Of a stretch of DNA of 64,000 nt, positions 51,072-60,526 are shown piece by piece. Positions within the stretch are counted from its first letter, which is position 1, and every line of letters begins with the position of its first letter. The notes below the pieces were generated by a model. That model was not told the DNA's origin, searched no databases, and saw only the letters and a program-made list of their open reading frames with translations. Both the position numbers and the translations under genes were made by a program. Origin of the DNA: an uncultured Fibrobacter sp. (GTDB lineage Bacteria > Fibrobacterota > Fibrobacteria > Fibrobacterales > Fibrobacteraceae); contig NZ_ONDD01000001.1 of NCBI RefSeq assembly GCF_900316465.1, forward strand, positions 124,001-188,000, written 5' to 3'.

Positions 51072-53618
51072 TTATTTGAAGGTTGCCGTAATAGACAAGC
51101 CTTCTGCAACTGTCGCGACACACATTTCCGGCACGCCAGCTACAGGTTCGCAACCCGTCCATCCGCCGAATATAGCACCTGCTTCGGGGATAGCCGTCAG
51201 CACCATTCCATTTCCGGCAAAGAACTTGGCCTTATAATTTGCGCTCGGCAAAGTCATGCCATCCATAACAATGGAGCCCTTACCATTTGCGGTAATCGAG
51301 ACCGAAGTCATGCTTCCGACTCCAAATTCTTCCTGAATTTCAGACAGGAACTTGCCATCGCGTTCTTCTGCCCAGGGGCCGAGTCTTTCGCCATACGGAT
51401 CAAAGCTATGGTTGTACTGGCCTCTTCTTTCCTTATAGGCATCCACATCCATATCCCTAGCAACATCTTCGGAATTAAGCATGCCAGCAAGGAACTTTGC
51501 TTTTGCCTTGACATTTTCTGCATTCAAGTAAGACTGAAGCATCACAGCGGCATGGTTCAGGAACAAACGCTTGAACGTGGGGTTTTCAATCAACTTCGTG
51601 TAAAGCACATGGAAGCAATGAACCTTTTCGCCGGTGATTTCTTTAGTGCTGCTGGTATGGCATTTAGCACCAGTATCACCGCGGCCACCCTGCTTGACCC
51701 ACTTGAACATATTCGTGCTTTCGCTAAAGCCAGACACGCCCCAATCCCAGTCAAAGCCGTGGTCAAGGTCATAAATCATGAACTTCCAAAGCGGAGATTC
51801 CGGAGACTTCCAGACACGCACGTTGTTGTTCGGCCAGTCGCCGTTATGAACATACATTTCAGCAAGCATATAGTTGGCAAAATTACCCATATCCATGAGT
51901 TTAGTCATGTAGGTATACGCTTCATCGTCGGTGCTAAAGTCGTGAGAAGCGGCATATTCCAACATGGCGAGATATTCGTCAGCGGTACCGTTACTTGCTT
52001 CAACTTTTATACCCAAATGCTTGAGGAACGTGACCGACGAAGCATCGATTCCGTAATTCGTTTCTACAAAGTTCTTGTTGAAACGTTCACGCATGTCGTG
52101 AATACCATAATACTTACCATTGTAGAACACAACCACCTGACGGCTACGCTGGTAATCCACGCCACTTCCTTCAAGGATAGCGCCACCCACGGCATCGGCA
52201 AAGTAGTCGCTCACAAAACGGTTACCATTGTTACGCAGGTTAAAGCCCTTGTACTTGTCGTTCACGCCCTTGCGGGTTTCGAACAAAGGATACTTCAGCC
52301 AGGTTCCACCGAATTCTTCGCGCATCACGATGGCCACGGACTTCTTGCGTTCCATGCGGCTCCAGCCACCCATCAAGGAAATACCGCCATCGGCTTCCCA
52401 GGCTTTACCCTTGCTGCTTCTGCCTTTTTCGTAGTATTCCACGTGAACCGGAAGTTCACCCGGGTCATCCGGATAGCATTCGTTAGGAGCGTACATCTGG
52501 TCGCAATCCATATCGGGTTCGCCACCATTCGTCTTCTTGTAATACTTGGTAAAGAAGCTCGGATCTACACTTACGGCCACCACAGGCATATTAGCCGTTT
52601 CGTCGATAAAGTAGGTATTGGTCGTCACGTCCTTAGTAAGGAGACCATCCTTGAACGCGGCACAGCGAAGAACCGTAGTCGATTCAATCTTCATGTCCGA
52701 CTTGAACTCTTCAGAATTCTTGGTCGGAACAGAGCCGTCCTTGGTGCAACGCACGGACACACCTTCCGGAACGTTCGGCTTGTTCAATGTCACAGAGCCA
52801 TTGTAGAATCCACCGCCATGTTCACCGAAGCTGACTGTAGGCGTGACACCTTCGTAACCATCAGATACATTGTTCGGCTGTTCAGGAGTCGGCTTTTCAA
52901 AGAACTTCCAGGCACCGCCATCAATAATGCCCCAGCTCATACCCGCACTAAGTGCCGGATACTTGACCGAGTCACGGATAGAATAATACTGGTCGATCAG
53001 GTAAACCGTACCGCCATCCTTATTCAATTTCCAGCTGGTATGGGTACGTGTCTTATAAATGGTCGTGTCTGCAGAGGGTGCCACCGCATTCACATCGTTC
53101 TTGTCACAGAATACGGTACGGAAAGAGCGCGGAGCAATCAGTTCATCACCAAAGACCCACTTGCGCGGCTTTTCCAAATTTTCAACAAGCGAATAGCCCT
53201 TAAGGTTAGCAGCGGAATCGCCGGCATTGTAGATTTCAATCCAACCCGGGTCGTCTCCGTTTTCATCGAGCCAGTCCAGGTTCACCGGAGAAATTTCGGT
53301 AATCACCAGAGAAGAGTTACCTACCCAACGAACCGTCGTATCGGCCGGGACATAAATGATTCTATCTACATACTGCGTATCGCCCGTGACCGGGTCGATT
53401 GTACGGACAGTATCCCTCTGCCCCGGGGTTTCAACAATTTGAGTAATCGTATCGCCGGTAATCGAATCAACCTTGACCAAGGTATCGACCCTTACTGGAA
53501 CAGGGTCATCGGCATGATTATGCGATGCAGATTCTTCCGTACAGGCTACCAAGCCCGAAAAAACCAAACTTAGTCCGCCCATCAAAGCAAGACATTTTAC
53601 TTTGTTGAATATGTACAC
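51072..53618 (-). CDS. CotH-kinase family lipoprotein with lamin-tail domain (copy 2)
   Basis: 848 residues, GTG start at 53618 with AGGA 7 nt before it. Lipobox LVAC gives a lipidated Cys near 26, then a Val/Asp/Thr-rich spacer. The lamin-tail domain is at about 105-230 (ITEISPVNLDWLDENGDDPG, IEIYNAGDSAANLKGYSL), a chitobiase-like module at about 270-340 (SVRCTKDGSVPTKNSEEF) and a CotH domain at about 360-770 with HNGDWPNNN and IYDLDHGFDWDW. A short C-terminal module ends GWTGCEPVAGVPEMC. The layout is the same as in the 6378-9191 protein; the two are paralogues. Exported and lipid-anchored; any kinase role is inferred. Confidence 0.85.
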   Translation of the reverse strand: MYIFNKVKCLALMGGLSLVFSGLVACTEESASHNHADDPVPVRVDTLVKVDSITGDTITQIVETPGQRDTVRTIDPVTGDTQYVDRIIYVPADTTVRWVGNSSLVITEISPVNLDWLDENGDDPGWIEIYNAGDSAANLKGYSLVENLEKPRKWVFGDELIAPRSFRTVFCDKNDVNAVAPSADTTIYKTRTHTSWKLNKDGGTVYLIDQYYSIRDSVKYPALSAGMSWGIIDGGAWKFFEKPTPEQPNNVSDGYEGVTPTVSFGEHGGGFYNGSVTLNKPNVPEGVSVRCTKDGSVPTKNSEEFKSDMKIESTTVLRCAAFKDGLLTKDVTTNTYFIDETANMPVVAVSVDPSFFTKYYKKTNGGEPDMDCDQMYAPNECYPDDPGELPVHVEYYEKGRSSKGKAWEADGGISLMGGWSRMERKKSVAIVMREEFGGTWLKYPLFETRKGVNDKYKGFNLRNNGNRFVSDYFADAVGGAILEGSGVDYQRSRQVVVFYNGKYYGIHDMRERFNKNFVETNYGIDASSVTFLKHLGIKVEASNGTADEYLAMLEYAASHDFSTDDEAYTYMTKLMDMGNFANYMLAEMYVHNGDWPNNNVRVWKSPESPLWKFMIYDLDHGFDWDWGVSGFSESTNMFKWVKQGGRGDTGAKCHTSSTKEITGEKVHCFHVLYTKLIENPTFKRLFLNHAAVMLQSYLNAENVKAKAKFLAGMLNSEDVARDMDVDAYKERRGQYNHSFDPYGERLGPWAEERDGKFLSEIQEEFGVGSMTSVSITANGKGSIVMDGMTLPSANYKAKFFAGNGMVLTAIPEAGAIFGGWTGCEPVAGVPEMCVATVAEGLSITATFK

Positions 53619-53748
53619 ACTGCTATCCTATTAAAAACGTTTCCCAGGAAATCCCACTTTCCAAGGCCATATTCTTTAGCACCCAGATACTAAATTTAGA
53701 AGATTATTCAAAAAAAAGGGAAAAATGTCAGTAATATTCTATTTACCC

Positions 53749-53777
53749 TTGACAAGTATCACAGAGTGTTCTATATT
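53749..53777 (+). promoter_or_regulatory. Promoter of tRNA-Phe
   Basis: Full consensus -35 TTGACA (53749-53754), 17-nt spacer and -10 TATATT (53772-53777), 14 nt before the tRNA. Confidence 0.85.
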
Positions 53778-53791
53778 TGGCCTACCAAGTC

Positions 53792-53864
<73 letters not shown>

Positions 53865-53866
53865 CG

Positions 53867-53897
53867 AAAAAAAGACCTCGATTTCGAGGTCTTTTTT
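53867..53897 (+). terminator. Terminator after tRNA-Phe
   Basis: 8-bp stem AGACCTCG/CGAGGTCT with loop ATTT and a T6 run. A flanking A-run lets it also serve the minus-strand gene that ends at 53948. Confidence 0.88.
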
Positions 53898-53947
53898 AAT
53901 TTTTGTTTTCAAACGCGTCAAAGAAAACGCGAAGTGTTTAGAAAATT

Positions 53948-55084
53948 TTAATTGGGGTCGTGGCGGTAAAGGCTGTAAATTTCGTCCCAATGTTCCATCA
54001 AGACGTCCACGAGCTCCGGCTGGAACTGCGCACCGCGCTGCTTGATGAATTCTTCCTTGACCTTTTCTTCGGGCCACGGTTGCTTGTAGCAACGCGGGCT
54101 AGAAAGCGCGTCCAGGACATCGGCAACGGAACAAATGCGGCCAGCCAAGGGGATATCTTCGCCGGCAATACCCTTCGGGTAGCCGCGACCGTCCCAGCGT
54201 TCATGGTGCGAACGGGCAATTTCGGCAGCAAAGCGAAGCAGTTTGCGCTTGGAGTTGTGAAGCATGTTGTAACCGATTTCGGAATGGGTCTTCATGATCG
54301 TGTATTCGTCATCGTTAAAGCGGCCGGGCTTATTCAAAATGGCATCGGGAATGCCGACCTTGCCCAGGTCATGCATCGGGGCCGCCAAGCGAATGCGTTC
54401 GACCTCGTTTTCCGGGAGGCCCAGGAACTTCGCCAGCATGCAAGAAATCTCGGCTACGCGCTGAATGTGGTCGCCCGTCTCCTGGCTGCGGTATTCCGAA
54501 ACCTCACCCAGAATATGGATGATTTCGCGCTGGGTCGCTTCCAGTTCCATGTTCAACATGGCGGATTCAACCGTCTTTGCGGAATAAACTGCCGTAAGGC
54601 TCAGGCGTTCCAAGTCCTGTGTCGAGAATACGGCGGGTTCGCCCTGTTCGTCGGTTCCCTGCTTGTTAATCGCCTGGAACACACCCATCACGTTGCCCGC
54701 CGAATTCATGAGCGGAACCGTCATTACAGACGTTGTTCGATAATGGGTCTTTTCGTCGGAGCGACGGTCGAACCTAGGGTCTTGGTAGGCATCCTTGATC
54801 AGGAGCGGTTCGGCAGTCCTGACTGAATAGCCCACAAAGCCTGCGTTATACGGGATGCGAAGTTCACTTACACCGTGCGCAACCTTGGTCCACAATTCAC
54901 CACGATCGTTATCGACAAGCCACAGGGAGCAGCGGTCCGCAGCCACAATGGCGCGACCCAAATCAGCCATCAGGATAAGCAAGCCATCCATCTTTCGCTC
55001 AGCCGCAATCTTCGGCATGTAAGCGAACAACAGCTCTAGTATCCTTTGGGACTCTACAACCTGTTTTTCATCCAGTTCCGTCAT
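53948..55084 (-). CDS. GAF and HD-GYP domain protein (cyclic dinucleotide phosphodiesterase)
   Basis: 378 residues. A GAF domain (about 25-175: DRCSLWLVDNDRGELWTKV, then RTTSVMTVPLMNSAGNVMGV) is followed by a short helix and an HD-GYP domain (about 185-375) with HIQRVAEIS, MHDLGKVGIPD and HHERWDGRGYP. All metal-binding and GYP residues are present. It should hydrolyse cyclic di-GMP (or the 3'3'-cGAMP variant), with GAF sensing a ligand. It lies between two tRNA genes as a single unit. A TAAATT box 9 nt before the ATG suggests a leaderless start. Confidence 0.92.
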   Translation of the reverse strand: MTELDEKQVVESQRILELLFAYMPKIAAERKMDGLLILMADLGRAIVAADRCSLWLVDNDRGELWTKVAHGVSELRIPYNAGFVGYSVRTAEPLLIKDAYQDPRFDRRSDEKTHYRTTSVMTVPLMNSAGNVMGVFQAINKQGTDEQGEPAVFSTQDLERLSLTAVYSAKTVESAMLNMELEATQREIIHILGEVSEYRSQETGDHIQRVAEISCMLAKFLGLPENEVERIRLAAPMHDLGKVGIPDAILNKPGRFNDDEYTIMKTHSEIGYNMLHNSKRKLLRFAAEIARSHHERWDGRGYPKGIAGEDIPLAGRICSVADVLDALSSPRCYKQPWPEEKVKEEFIKQRGAQFQPELVDVLMEHWDEIYSLYRHDPN

Positions 55085-55093
55085 ACTATGTAA

Positions 55094-55099
55094 AATTTA
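55094..55099 (-). promoter_or_regulatory. -10 box of the HD-GYP gene, near-leaderless
   Basis: TAAATT on the minus strand with 9 nt to the ATG at 55084. Confidence 0.45.
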
Positions 55100-55128
55100 A
55101 ATAAACTTTGTATTATTCACAACTATGC

Positions 55129-55158
55129 TTGACAGAATTAGGCGAATTTTTCTATCCT
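55129..55158 (+). promoter_or_regulatory. Promoter of tRNA-Ser
   Basis: -35 TTGACA (55129-55134), 18-nt spacer, -10 TATCCT (55153-55158), 11 nt before the tRNA. Confidence 0.7.
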
Positions 55159-55169
55159 TGGGAAACCCT

Positions 55170-55250
55170 GGAGGAATAGGCTAATTGGTAAGTCAGCGGT
55201 CTTGAAAACCGCCGCCGTAAGGCTTGGGGGTTCGAGTCCCTCTTCCTCCG
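55170..55250 (+). tRNA. tRNA-Ser (TGA)
   Basis: 81 nt with acceptor stem GGAGGAA/TTCCTCC and discriminator G73. Anticodon loop CTTGAAA gives TGA. The variable arm (GCC-GTAA-GGC) is long, as expected for serine. The CCA end is not encoded. Confidence 0.92.
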
Positions 55251-55253
55251 CTA

Positions 55254-55281
55254 GAAAGCTCCCTCTAGGGAGCTTTTTTTA
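55254..55281 (+). terminator. Terminator after tRNA-Ser
   Basis: Stem AAGCTCCCT/AGGGAGCTT with a tight loop and a T7 run; on the other strand it can also stop the comF-like gene that ends at 55293. Confidence 0.85.
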
Positions 55282-55292
55282 TTTGCCATCAT

Positions 55293-56006
55293 TTACTCTA
55301 CTTCCCATTCCATCTGGTTGTCGGCGACAAAATCGGCAACAGCCGAGGCAGGCTCGTCGTAAAGTAGCGTGCAGACCTTAATCGGTAGCGCAAAATCCCG
55401 CCCGAAGGCGGCAAGACACGCCGAGGTAGTTGCCCCAGTCGTAAAGACATCATCCACGACAATGACCGTTCCCGAAGTCGGAGGATTTTTCAACACGCAC
55501 TCAAACGCAAACGCCACATTGCGCTCTCGTTCTTCCTTAGAAAGTTTGGTCTGCGAAACAACGAAAGTACGCCGTTTTAGCCAACGGCAAACTTTACCGT
55601 CCAAGGCAAGCGAAAGTGCCGCCGCAATCTTTTCGGCCTGGTTGTAGCCGCGTTCCCTATACCTGGCCCTATGGAGCGGCACAGGAACAAAGTAAAGCGG
55701 CTTTGGAAACATGGACAACTCTTCGCGCACAAGCCCGCACCGTACCGATGCCGAATGCTTGACCAAGTATGTCGCCATCCCAGAAATCCCCCTATACTTG
55801 AGCGCATGCACCAACCGCCGCGTCAATGGCCGCATGGGGTACAGGCTATAGGTATCCGGCCCGGGAGAAAGCTCTACCGTCGATTCGCGTTCCAGTTCCT
55901 TGACGCATTCCGGGCAAAGCCATGGGTCCAAGGCACCCGAAGGCGCCCTGCAGCCCAGACATTCGGCCCCAAAAACAAAACGTTCCACATTTTCTATCCA
56001 GCGCAT
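55293..56006 (-). CDS. ComF family phosphoribosyltransferase-like protein
   Basis: 237 residues. The N-terminus has two CxxC pairs (C16/C19 and C31/C34), a probable zinc knot. The phosphoribosyltransferase domain has RYRERGYNQAEKIA and the PRPP loop VVDDVFTTGATT (183-194). Members are needed for DNA uptake in naturally competent bacteria, though the reaction is not known. It starts 97 nt after rodA in the same direction, with its own Shine-Dalgarno (GAGGAG). Confidence 0.88.
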   Translation of the reverse strand: MRWIENVERFVFGAECLGCRAPSGALDPWLCPECVKELERESTVELSPGPDTYSLYPMRPLTRRLVHALKYRGISGMATYLVKHSASVRCGLVREELSMFPKPLYFVPVPLHRARYRERGYNQAEKIAAALSLALDGKVCRWLKRRTFVVSQTKLSKEERERNVAFAFECVLKNPPTSGTVIVVDDVFTTGATTSACLAAFGRDFALPIKVCTLLYDEPASAVADFVADNQMEWEVE

Positions 56007-56102
56007 ATAAACTCCTCGGAGGCTCTTGCGGGAGCCCCTCTTTATCTATACGCCAGATTTCGGAAAAATGGGAAAATTTATCCCTTACAACAAAGTTTTT
56101 TA

Positions 56103-57356
56103 TTAGCGGCGGCGAGCCTGGAAATGCAAGCAAAGCAAGAATCCGACTAACACCATACAAGTCAAAGCAAACGAACCGCCATAAGACAGGAACGGCAAAG
56201 GCAGACCCGTTACCGGCATCAATCCGACCGTCATCGCAATGTTCACCATAATGTGGAACAAGAAAACCGTCGAAGCCCCCATGACCATAAGCGTCACGAA
56301 CGGGTCCGAAGACAGTCTGCAAATCGATGTGGCGCGCCAAAGGAACAACGCATAAAGAATCAGCACAAAGGCACAGCCCAAAAAGCCGAACTGTTCGCCA
56401 AGCACGCTAAAGATAAAGTCCGTATGTTCTTCGGGCAAAAAGGCGAGGTTTGTCTGCGAGCCGTTTCCGAAGCCCTTTCCGGTAAGGCCACCCGAACCAA
56501 TTGCAGTCAAGGACTGTAGCACCTGGTAACCGTCTCCCAAGGGGTCACTCATCGGGTCCAAGAAAGTATTCACGCGCTTTTGCTGGTGCGGCTCGAGCAT
56601 ATTCCAGGCCATAGAACTTGCATACCCCGCAAAAATATTCGCCATCAGAATCAAGGCCGACAGCACCTTCGGAAGTTTTCTGCGGAACAGCGCAAACACC
56701 ACCACGCAAATCAAAAGGCCCCAAAGGATTTCAAATACAAGCGCCTGCGAATGGGAGAAAAATACCGAAAGCACCGGGCTTACAATCAAGAACATGTCTG
56801 TAAGCGTAAGCCCTGCAAAAAAGAAACTCACCATCGTAACAGCAATAAACACGAGAGCCGTACTCAAGTCAGGCTGTTTAAGCACCAAGGCAAAAGGCAC
56901 AATAAACAAGAAGAACGGCACCACAAACGACTTCAGTTTATACAAGCTAACCGGATGTTTCGAGAGCCAATAAGAAATGGTCAGCAAGTAGGCAATCTTT
57001 GCGAATTCCGAAGGCTGCAACTTGAAAACGCCCAGGTCAATCCATCGTCCAGCACCCTTCACCACATCGCCAGCAAAGAACAGCACCACCACAAGCAAAA
57101 TAAGGGCAACCACATAGAGCGGGAACGCCGCACGCTTCAACCAGTCTATGCGCACAAAGATAAGGGCAGCAGCAAACACAGCGCCAAAGATAAAGTATAT
57201 AATCTGCTTGAACCAGAACAATTCCACCACAGATGCATCTTCAGCAATCGTCGCCGAATACACAAGGGCAACACCCACGCTCATCAAGGCAATCGTAAGC
57301 GCGATGAACATCCAGTCAAATCGAAGCGAACGGCTAAGGAGTCGATTGGGTTTCAT
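56103..57356 (-). CDS. rodA: Rod-shape peptidoglycan glycosyltransferase RodA
   Basis: 417 residues from the ATG at 57356; the longer frame from 57386 would swallow the AAGGAGG Shine-Dalgarno that serves this ATG. About ten membrane helices. Family blocks include AGRWIDLGVFKLQPSEFAKI, QPDLSTALVF, GDGYQVLQSLTAIGSGGL and a last block TGLPLPFLSYGGS. RodA polymerises lipid II into glycan with PBP2 during elongation. It overlaps mrdA by 23 nt. Confidence 0.95.
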   Translation of the reverse strand: MKPNRLLSRSLRFDWMFIALTIALMSVGVALVYSATIAEDASVVELFWFKQIIYFIFGAVFAAALIFVRIDWLKRAAFPLYVVALILLVVVLFFAGDVVKGAGRWIDLGVFKLQPSEFAKIAYLLTISYWLSKHPVSLYKLKSFVVPFFLFIVPFALVLKQPDLSTALVFIAVTMVSFFFAGLTLTDMFLIVSPVLSVFFSHSQALVFEILWGLLICVVVFALFRRKLPKVLSALILMANIFAGYASSMAWNMLEPHQQKRVNTFLDPMSDPLGDGYQVLQSLTAIGSGGLTGKGFGNGSQTNLAFLPEEHTDFIFSVLGEQFGFLGCAFVLILYALFLWRATSICRLSSDPFVTLMVMGASTVFLFHIMVNIAMTVGLMPVTGLPLPFLSYGGSFALTCMVLVGFLLCLHFQARRR

Positions 57357-59208
57357 TTTTTCCCGCCTCCTTTTCCTTATTTTCAAAATAGGCTTCCATC
57401 ACTTTCTTGGCAATCGGGCCCGAAACAGCACCGCCGCCACCAGCAGCTTCCATAATCACAGCCACGGCAATTTCCGGATCATAAAGCGGAGCTACGGCCG
57501 CATACCAGGCATGTGTCTTTTCGCCCTTCTTCCATTCACCGGAACCGGTTTTGGCGCCCACACGAATTCCAGGGATAGCGCCGCGTTTACCCGTTCCGCC
57601 CGGATGGTTCACCACGGAATCCATGGCAGCAAGCAAAATACGGTGCGTATACGGTTTCATGTTACCCGGGCGCACGATTTCGGGCTCATAGCGGCGAACC
57701 ACGTTTCCGTCGATGTCGCGGAGTTCCTTCATGAAGTGCGGTCTGTAAACGCCCTTACCCGTCGCCAAGGAACCTATCAAGGTTGCCTGCTGCAAAGGAG
57801 TCACGATCTGTCCTTGGCCAATCGAAAGGTTCAAGATCAAGCCGCGAGCCCAGCGCCAACCCAAGCGTTTGTTCTTCTGGTTAAACGACGCCGAATCCGG
57901 GAGCCAGCCACCCTTTTCGCCGGGGATGTCGACTCCAAGCGGTTTTTCGCCCAAGCCAAAGCGCCGGCCAAATTCATTAATGCGGGCCATATCGATATCG
58001 AGACCGGCCTGGTAAAAGAACACGTCGCAACTCAGGCGAATCGCATTCACCACATTCAAGCTGCCATGCGTGCCCCAACATTTCTGGTAGCGCGCCCCGT
58101 ACTGGTAGCCACCTGTACAGGGCTTGGAATAATATTTATTCTCCGTCAAAATTCCGCTTTCAAGGCCCGCGCCCGCCGTCACCAGTTTAAAAACAGATGC
58201 CGGCGGATACGTACCCGAAATCGCGCGGTTCGTGAGCGGTCTCATGGAATCAAGCGCCACATGCGCCCAGCCCTTGTTACGCTCGCGCTTTTTCAGCGAG
58301 AAAATGTTCGGGTCCAGCCTCGGCGAAGAAACCATCGCCAAAATTTCACCATTGCGCGGATCAATCGCCACAAGCGCACCTTTCGCAGAATCGGGAATCG
58401 CCTCTTCGGCAACCTTCTGCAAGCGCAAATCAATCGTCGACACCAAGCGAAGTCCCGGCACAGGCTCCGTCCCCTCGACACCGTCAAGCGAGCCCACTTC
58501 GCGGCCAGAGGCATTCACTTCCACAAGCTTCATGCCATTAACACCGCGGAACTCCTTGTCGTAAAATTGTTCAAGTCCCTTTTGCCCAATTCGGTCGCCC
58601 TGCGTATAGCCTTCGTATTCCGGCAGCTTGAGCTGTTCTTCCGAAATTTCGCTGGTGTAACCCAGTGCATGCGAGGCCAGCGTGCCGTAAGGGTATTCGC
58701 GACGCGATTCAATCACCGTCATGACACCAGGCAATTCTTCGGAACGTTCTTCGATAATGGCAACCTGTTCGGCAGTTGCATCTTCCAGCAGGCGAATCGG
58801 CCTATTCTTGATCCAGCGAGAACGCTGGAATGCCGTATCCAGAGAAAGGGAATCAAAGAGTCGCTCTCCCGCAACATCCTTAATGCCCAGCAACTTGTGA
58901 AACAACGAATCTCGTTCCGCTTTTTTGCGGGGCATGTTTATCGCCGTCAAGGCAATCTGGTAAGAAGGGCGATTACGCACCAGCACTTCGCCGTTTCGGT
59001 CATAAATGTATCCGCGTTCGGCAACCAAGACCACTTTACGCAAGCGGTTGTTTTCGGAACGTTGCAGGTTTTCGTCGTAATGGGTGAACTGCAGCGAAAA
59101 CAAGCGCAAAATGAGAACGAAAAACAAGACCACGACACCTGTCATGTAAATCAATACATTCCAGTTCCTGTTTTGCAGGGTCTCGTTTTCGGACATTCCC
59201 TTAAGCAT
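57334..59208 (-). CDS. mrdA: Penicillin-binding protein 2 (transpeptidase of elongation)
   Basis: 624 residues. One N-terminal helix (about 18-38), a dimerisation domain (about 60-230) and a transpeptidase domain. The active serine is S338 in PPASVFK (SxxK), the second motif is SCD at 393-395, and KTG is at 553-555 in AKTGSGEW. It cross-links peptidoglycan stem peptides with RodA. A second ATG at 59196 is possible, but the first has GAAGAAG before it. It overlaps mreD by 8 nt. Confidence 0.95.
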   Translation of the reverse strand: MLKGMSENETLQNRNWNVLIYMTGVVVLFFVLILRLFSLQFTHYDENLQRSENNRLRKVVLVAERGYIYDRNGEVLVRNRPSYQIALTAINMPRKKAERDSLFHKLLGIKDVAGERLFDSLSLDTAFQRSRWIKNRPIRLLEDATAEQVAIIEERSEELPGVMTVIESRREYPYGTLASHALGYTSEISEEQLKLPEYEGYTQGDRIGQKGLEQFYDKEFRGVNGMKLVEVNASGREVGSLDGVEGTEPVPGLRLVSTIDLRLQKVAEEAIPDSAKGALVAIDPRNGEILAMVSSPRLDPNIFSLKKRERNKGWAHVALDSMRPLTNRAISGTYPPASVFKLVTAGAGLESGILTENKYYSKPCTGGYQYGARYQKCWGTHGSLNVVNAIRLSCDVFFYQAGLDIDMARINEFGRRFGLGEKPLGVDIPGEKGGWLPDSASFNQKNKRLGWRWARGLILNLSIGQGQIVTPLQQATLIGSLATGKGVYRPHFMKELRDIDGNVVRRYEPEIVRPGNMKPYTHRILLAAMDSVVNHPGGTGKRGAIPGIRVGAKTGSGEWKKGEKTHAWYAAVAPLYDPEIAVAVIMEAAGGGGAVSGPIAKKVMEAYFENKEKEAGKNETQSTP

Positions 59209-59695
59209 GCTTCTTCTTTTTACTGCCTAAATCCAGGTAGAAGAATATACCGCCAATCAGCATTGTATAAATGCATTCAGGCAGCGATTTCGTGAGGAAC
59301 AAATTCGTGACAACGTCTTTAGAAAGTCCCGTGATCGCAAAGTAAATCATGTCGCTCACAAAAAAGCCCAAGCCAAGCACGCCGACTTTAGCAGGCAAAT
59401 TGAGCGAAAGGAATCGTTCTTCAAGCTGCCCCACCGCATAACCGACCACCGTCATGGCAATCGTATTTGCACCGAGCCATTCCACCGGAGCATACACGTC
59501 TTGCGTAAAGCCTGCGACAAAGCCCCAAAAACATCCGGCCGTAGGGCCCCTTCTAATGGCCATCGCCACAATAAAGATAATCACAAAATCAGGCGCCACA
59601 TCAAAGAAGCTAAGCCATTCGGCAACCGTCATTTGCAAGGCAAACACGATTACAAACAAAATAAGCGATTTGAGCCACCCTAAGTTATTCATCAA
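59201..59695 (-). CDS. mreD: Rod-shape-determining membrane protein MreD
   Basis: 164 residues with five hydrophobic helices, matching MreD length and topology; RRGPTAGCFWGFVAGFTQDV is the recognisable block. It anchors the elongation complex in the membrane. It overlaps mreC by 11 nt and mrdA by 8 nt. A second ATG follows the first directly. Confidence 0.9.
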   Translation of the reverse strand: MMNNLGWLKSLILFVIVFALQMTVAEWLSFFDVAPDFVIIFIVAMAIRRGPTAGCFWGFVAGFTQDVYAPVEWLGANTIAMTVVGYAVGQLEERFLSLNLPAKVGVLGLGFFVSDMIYFAITGLSKDVVTNLFLTKSLPECIYTMLIGGIFFYLDLGSKKKKHA

Positions 59696-60512
59696 GCAGC
59701 TCCCTGATTATCCAATCCGGTTCCTTTTCCATCACGAACACTTCTTCAAGAATCGAAAAATCCTGGAAAGGTTCCACTTCCATCTGGCGCATTACATCGA
59801 GATCGGACTTGCGGACTTCTTTTACAGTGCCCACAGGAATGCCCTTCGGGAAAATGCCTCCCAAGCCAGAAGTCACAAGCGTATCGCCCGCATGCACGCC
59901 CGCATGGGTCGGAACAAGTGCCGTCAAGCGAACACCGTCCATCGATTCCAAAAAGCCCACCACGCGAGTGCGACGATCCATTACAGACAACTTAAGGTTC
60001 GGATCCACGAGCAACTGCACGCGCGAATGGCTCATACTCGCTTTCGAAATTTTTCCGACCAAACCGTTCATCGAAAACACGGGCATGTCTTCTTTCACGC
60101 CATGCTCCGTACCGCGGTTAATCACCATCGTCGTAAGGAATCTTCCGGGGTTGTGTCCAATCACGCGGGCCGTCACGATCGGGAAATCCCATTTGTCGTC
60201 AAATCGGACTAGCGTATGCAGTCGGGCGAGTTCCTGCAAGCCTTCGCGGGCATGGTAGGTTTCTTGCCTCAAGCGTGCGTTTTCTTCTTTCAGTTGTTCG
60301 TTTTCAAGTGCTACAGCCTTGTAATGTCCCACCGCAGACACAATGCGCTGCGCCGGGAAATACAGCGTCGACACTGCCGACGAGACAATACTCTCGCGAA
60401 TCGTGTTCGGCGCCTGCCTCATCAAAAGGCCGAGAGCCAAGAAAAAGACAAAGGCAACGATACCGTGCCTTTGTGTAAACAAGTCGACAATAAAGCGAAT
60501 CGCCCTAAGCAT
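59685..60512 (-). CDS. mreC: Rod-shape-determining protein MreC
   Basis: 275 residues. One N-terminal helix, a coiled coil (about 63-95; ENEQLKEENARLRQETYHA), then the beta-barrel MreC domain with VIGHNPGRFLTTMVINRG and TLVTSGLGGIFPKGIPVG. It links MreB to PBP2 in the periplasm. It begins 14 nt after mreB with AGGG close to the ATG. Confidence 0.94.
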   Translation of the reverse strand: MLRAIRFIVDLFTQRHGIVAFVFFLALGLLMRQAPNTIRESIVSSAVSTLYFPAQRIVSAVGHYKAVALENEQLKEENARLRQETYHAREGLQELARLHTLVRFDDKWDFPIVTARVIGHNPGRFLTTMVINRGTEHGVKEDMPVFSMNGLVGKISKASMSHSRVQLLVDPNLKLSVMDRRTRVVGFLESMDGVRLTALVPTHAGVHAGDTLVTSGLGGIFPKGIPVGTVKEVRKSDLDVMRQMEVEPFQDFSILEEVFVMEKEPDWIIRELLDE

Positions 60513-60526
60513 CGAGCCCTGTCAAA

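Noticed and set aside
51408..53573. 721-codon open frame antisense to CotH gene 2, and similar ones at 57148-59295 (antisense to mrdA) and 21156-23120 (antisense to the helicase-like gene)
   Set aside because: The opposite strands carry clear protein families; these frames arise from codon bias and have no family features.
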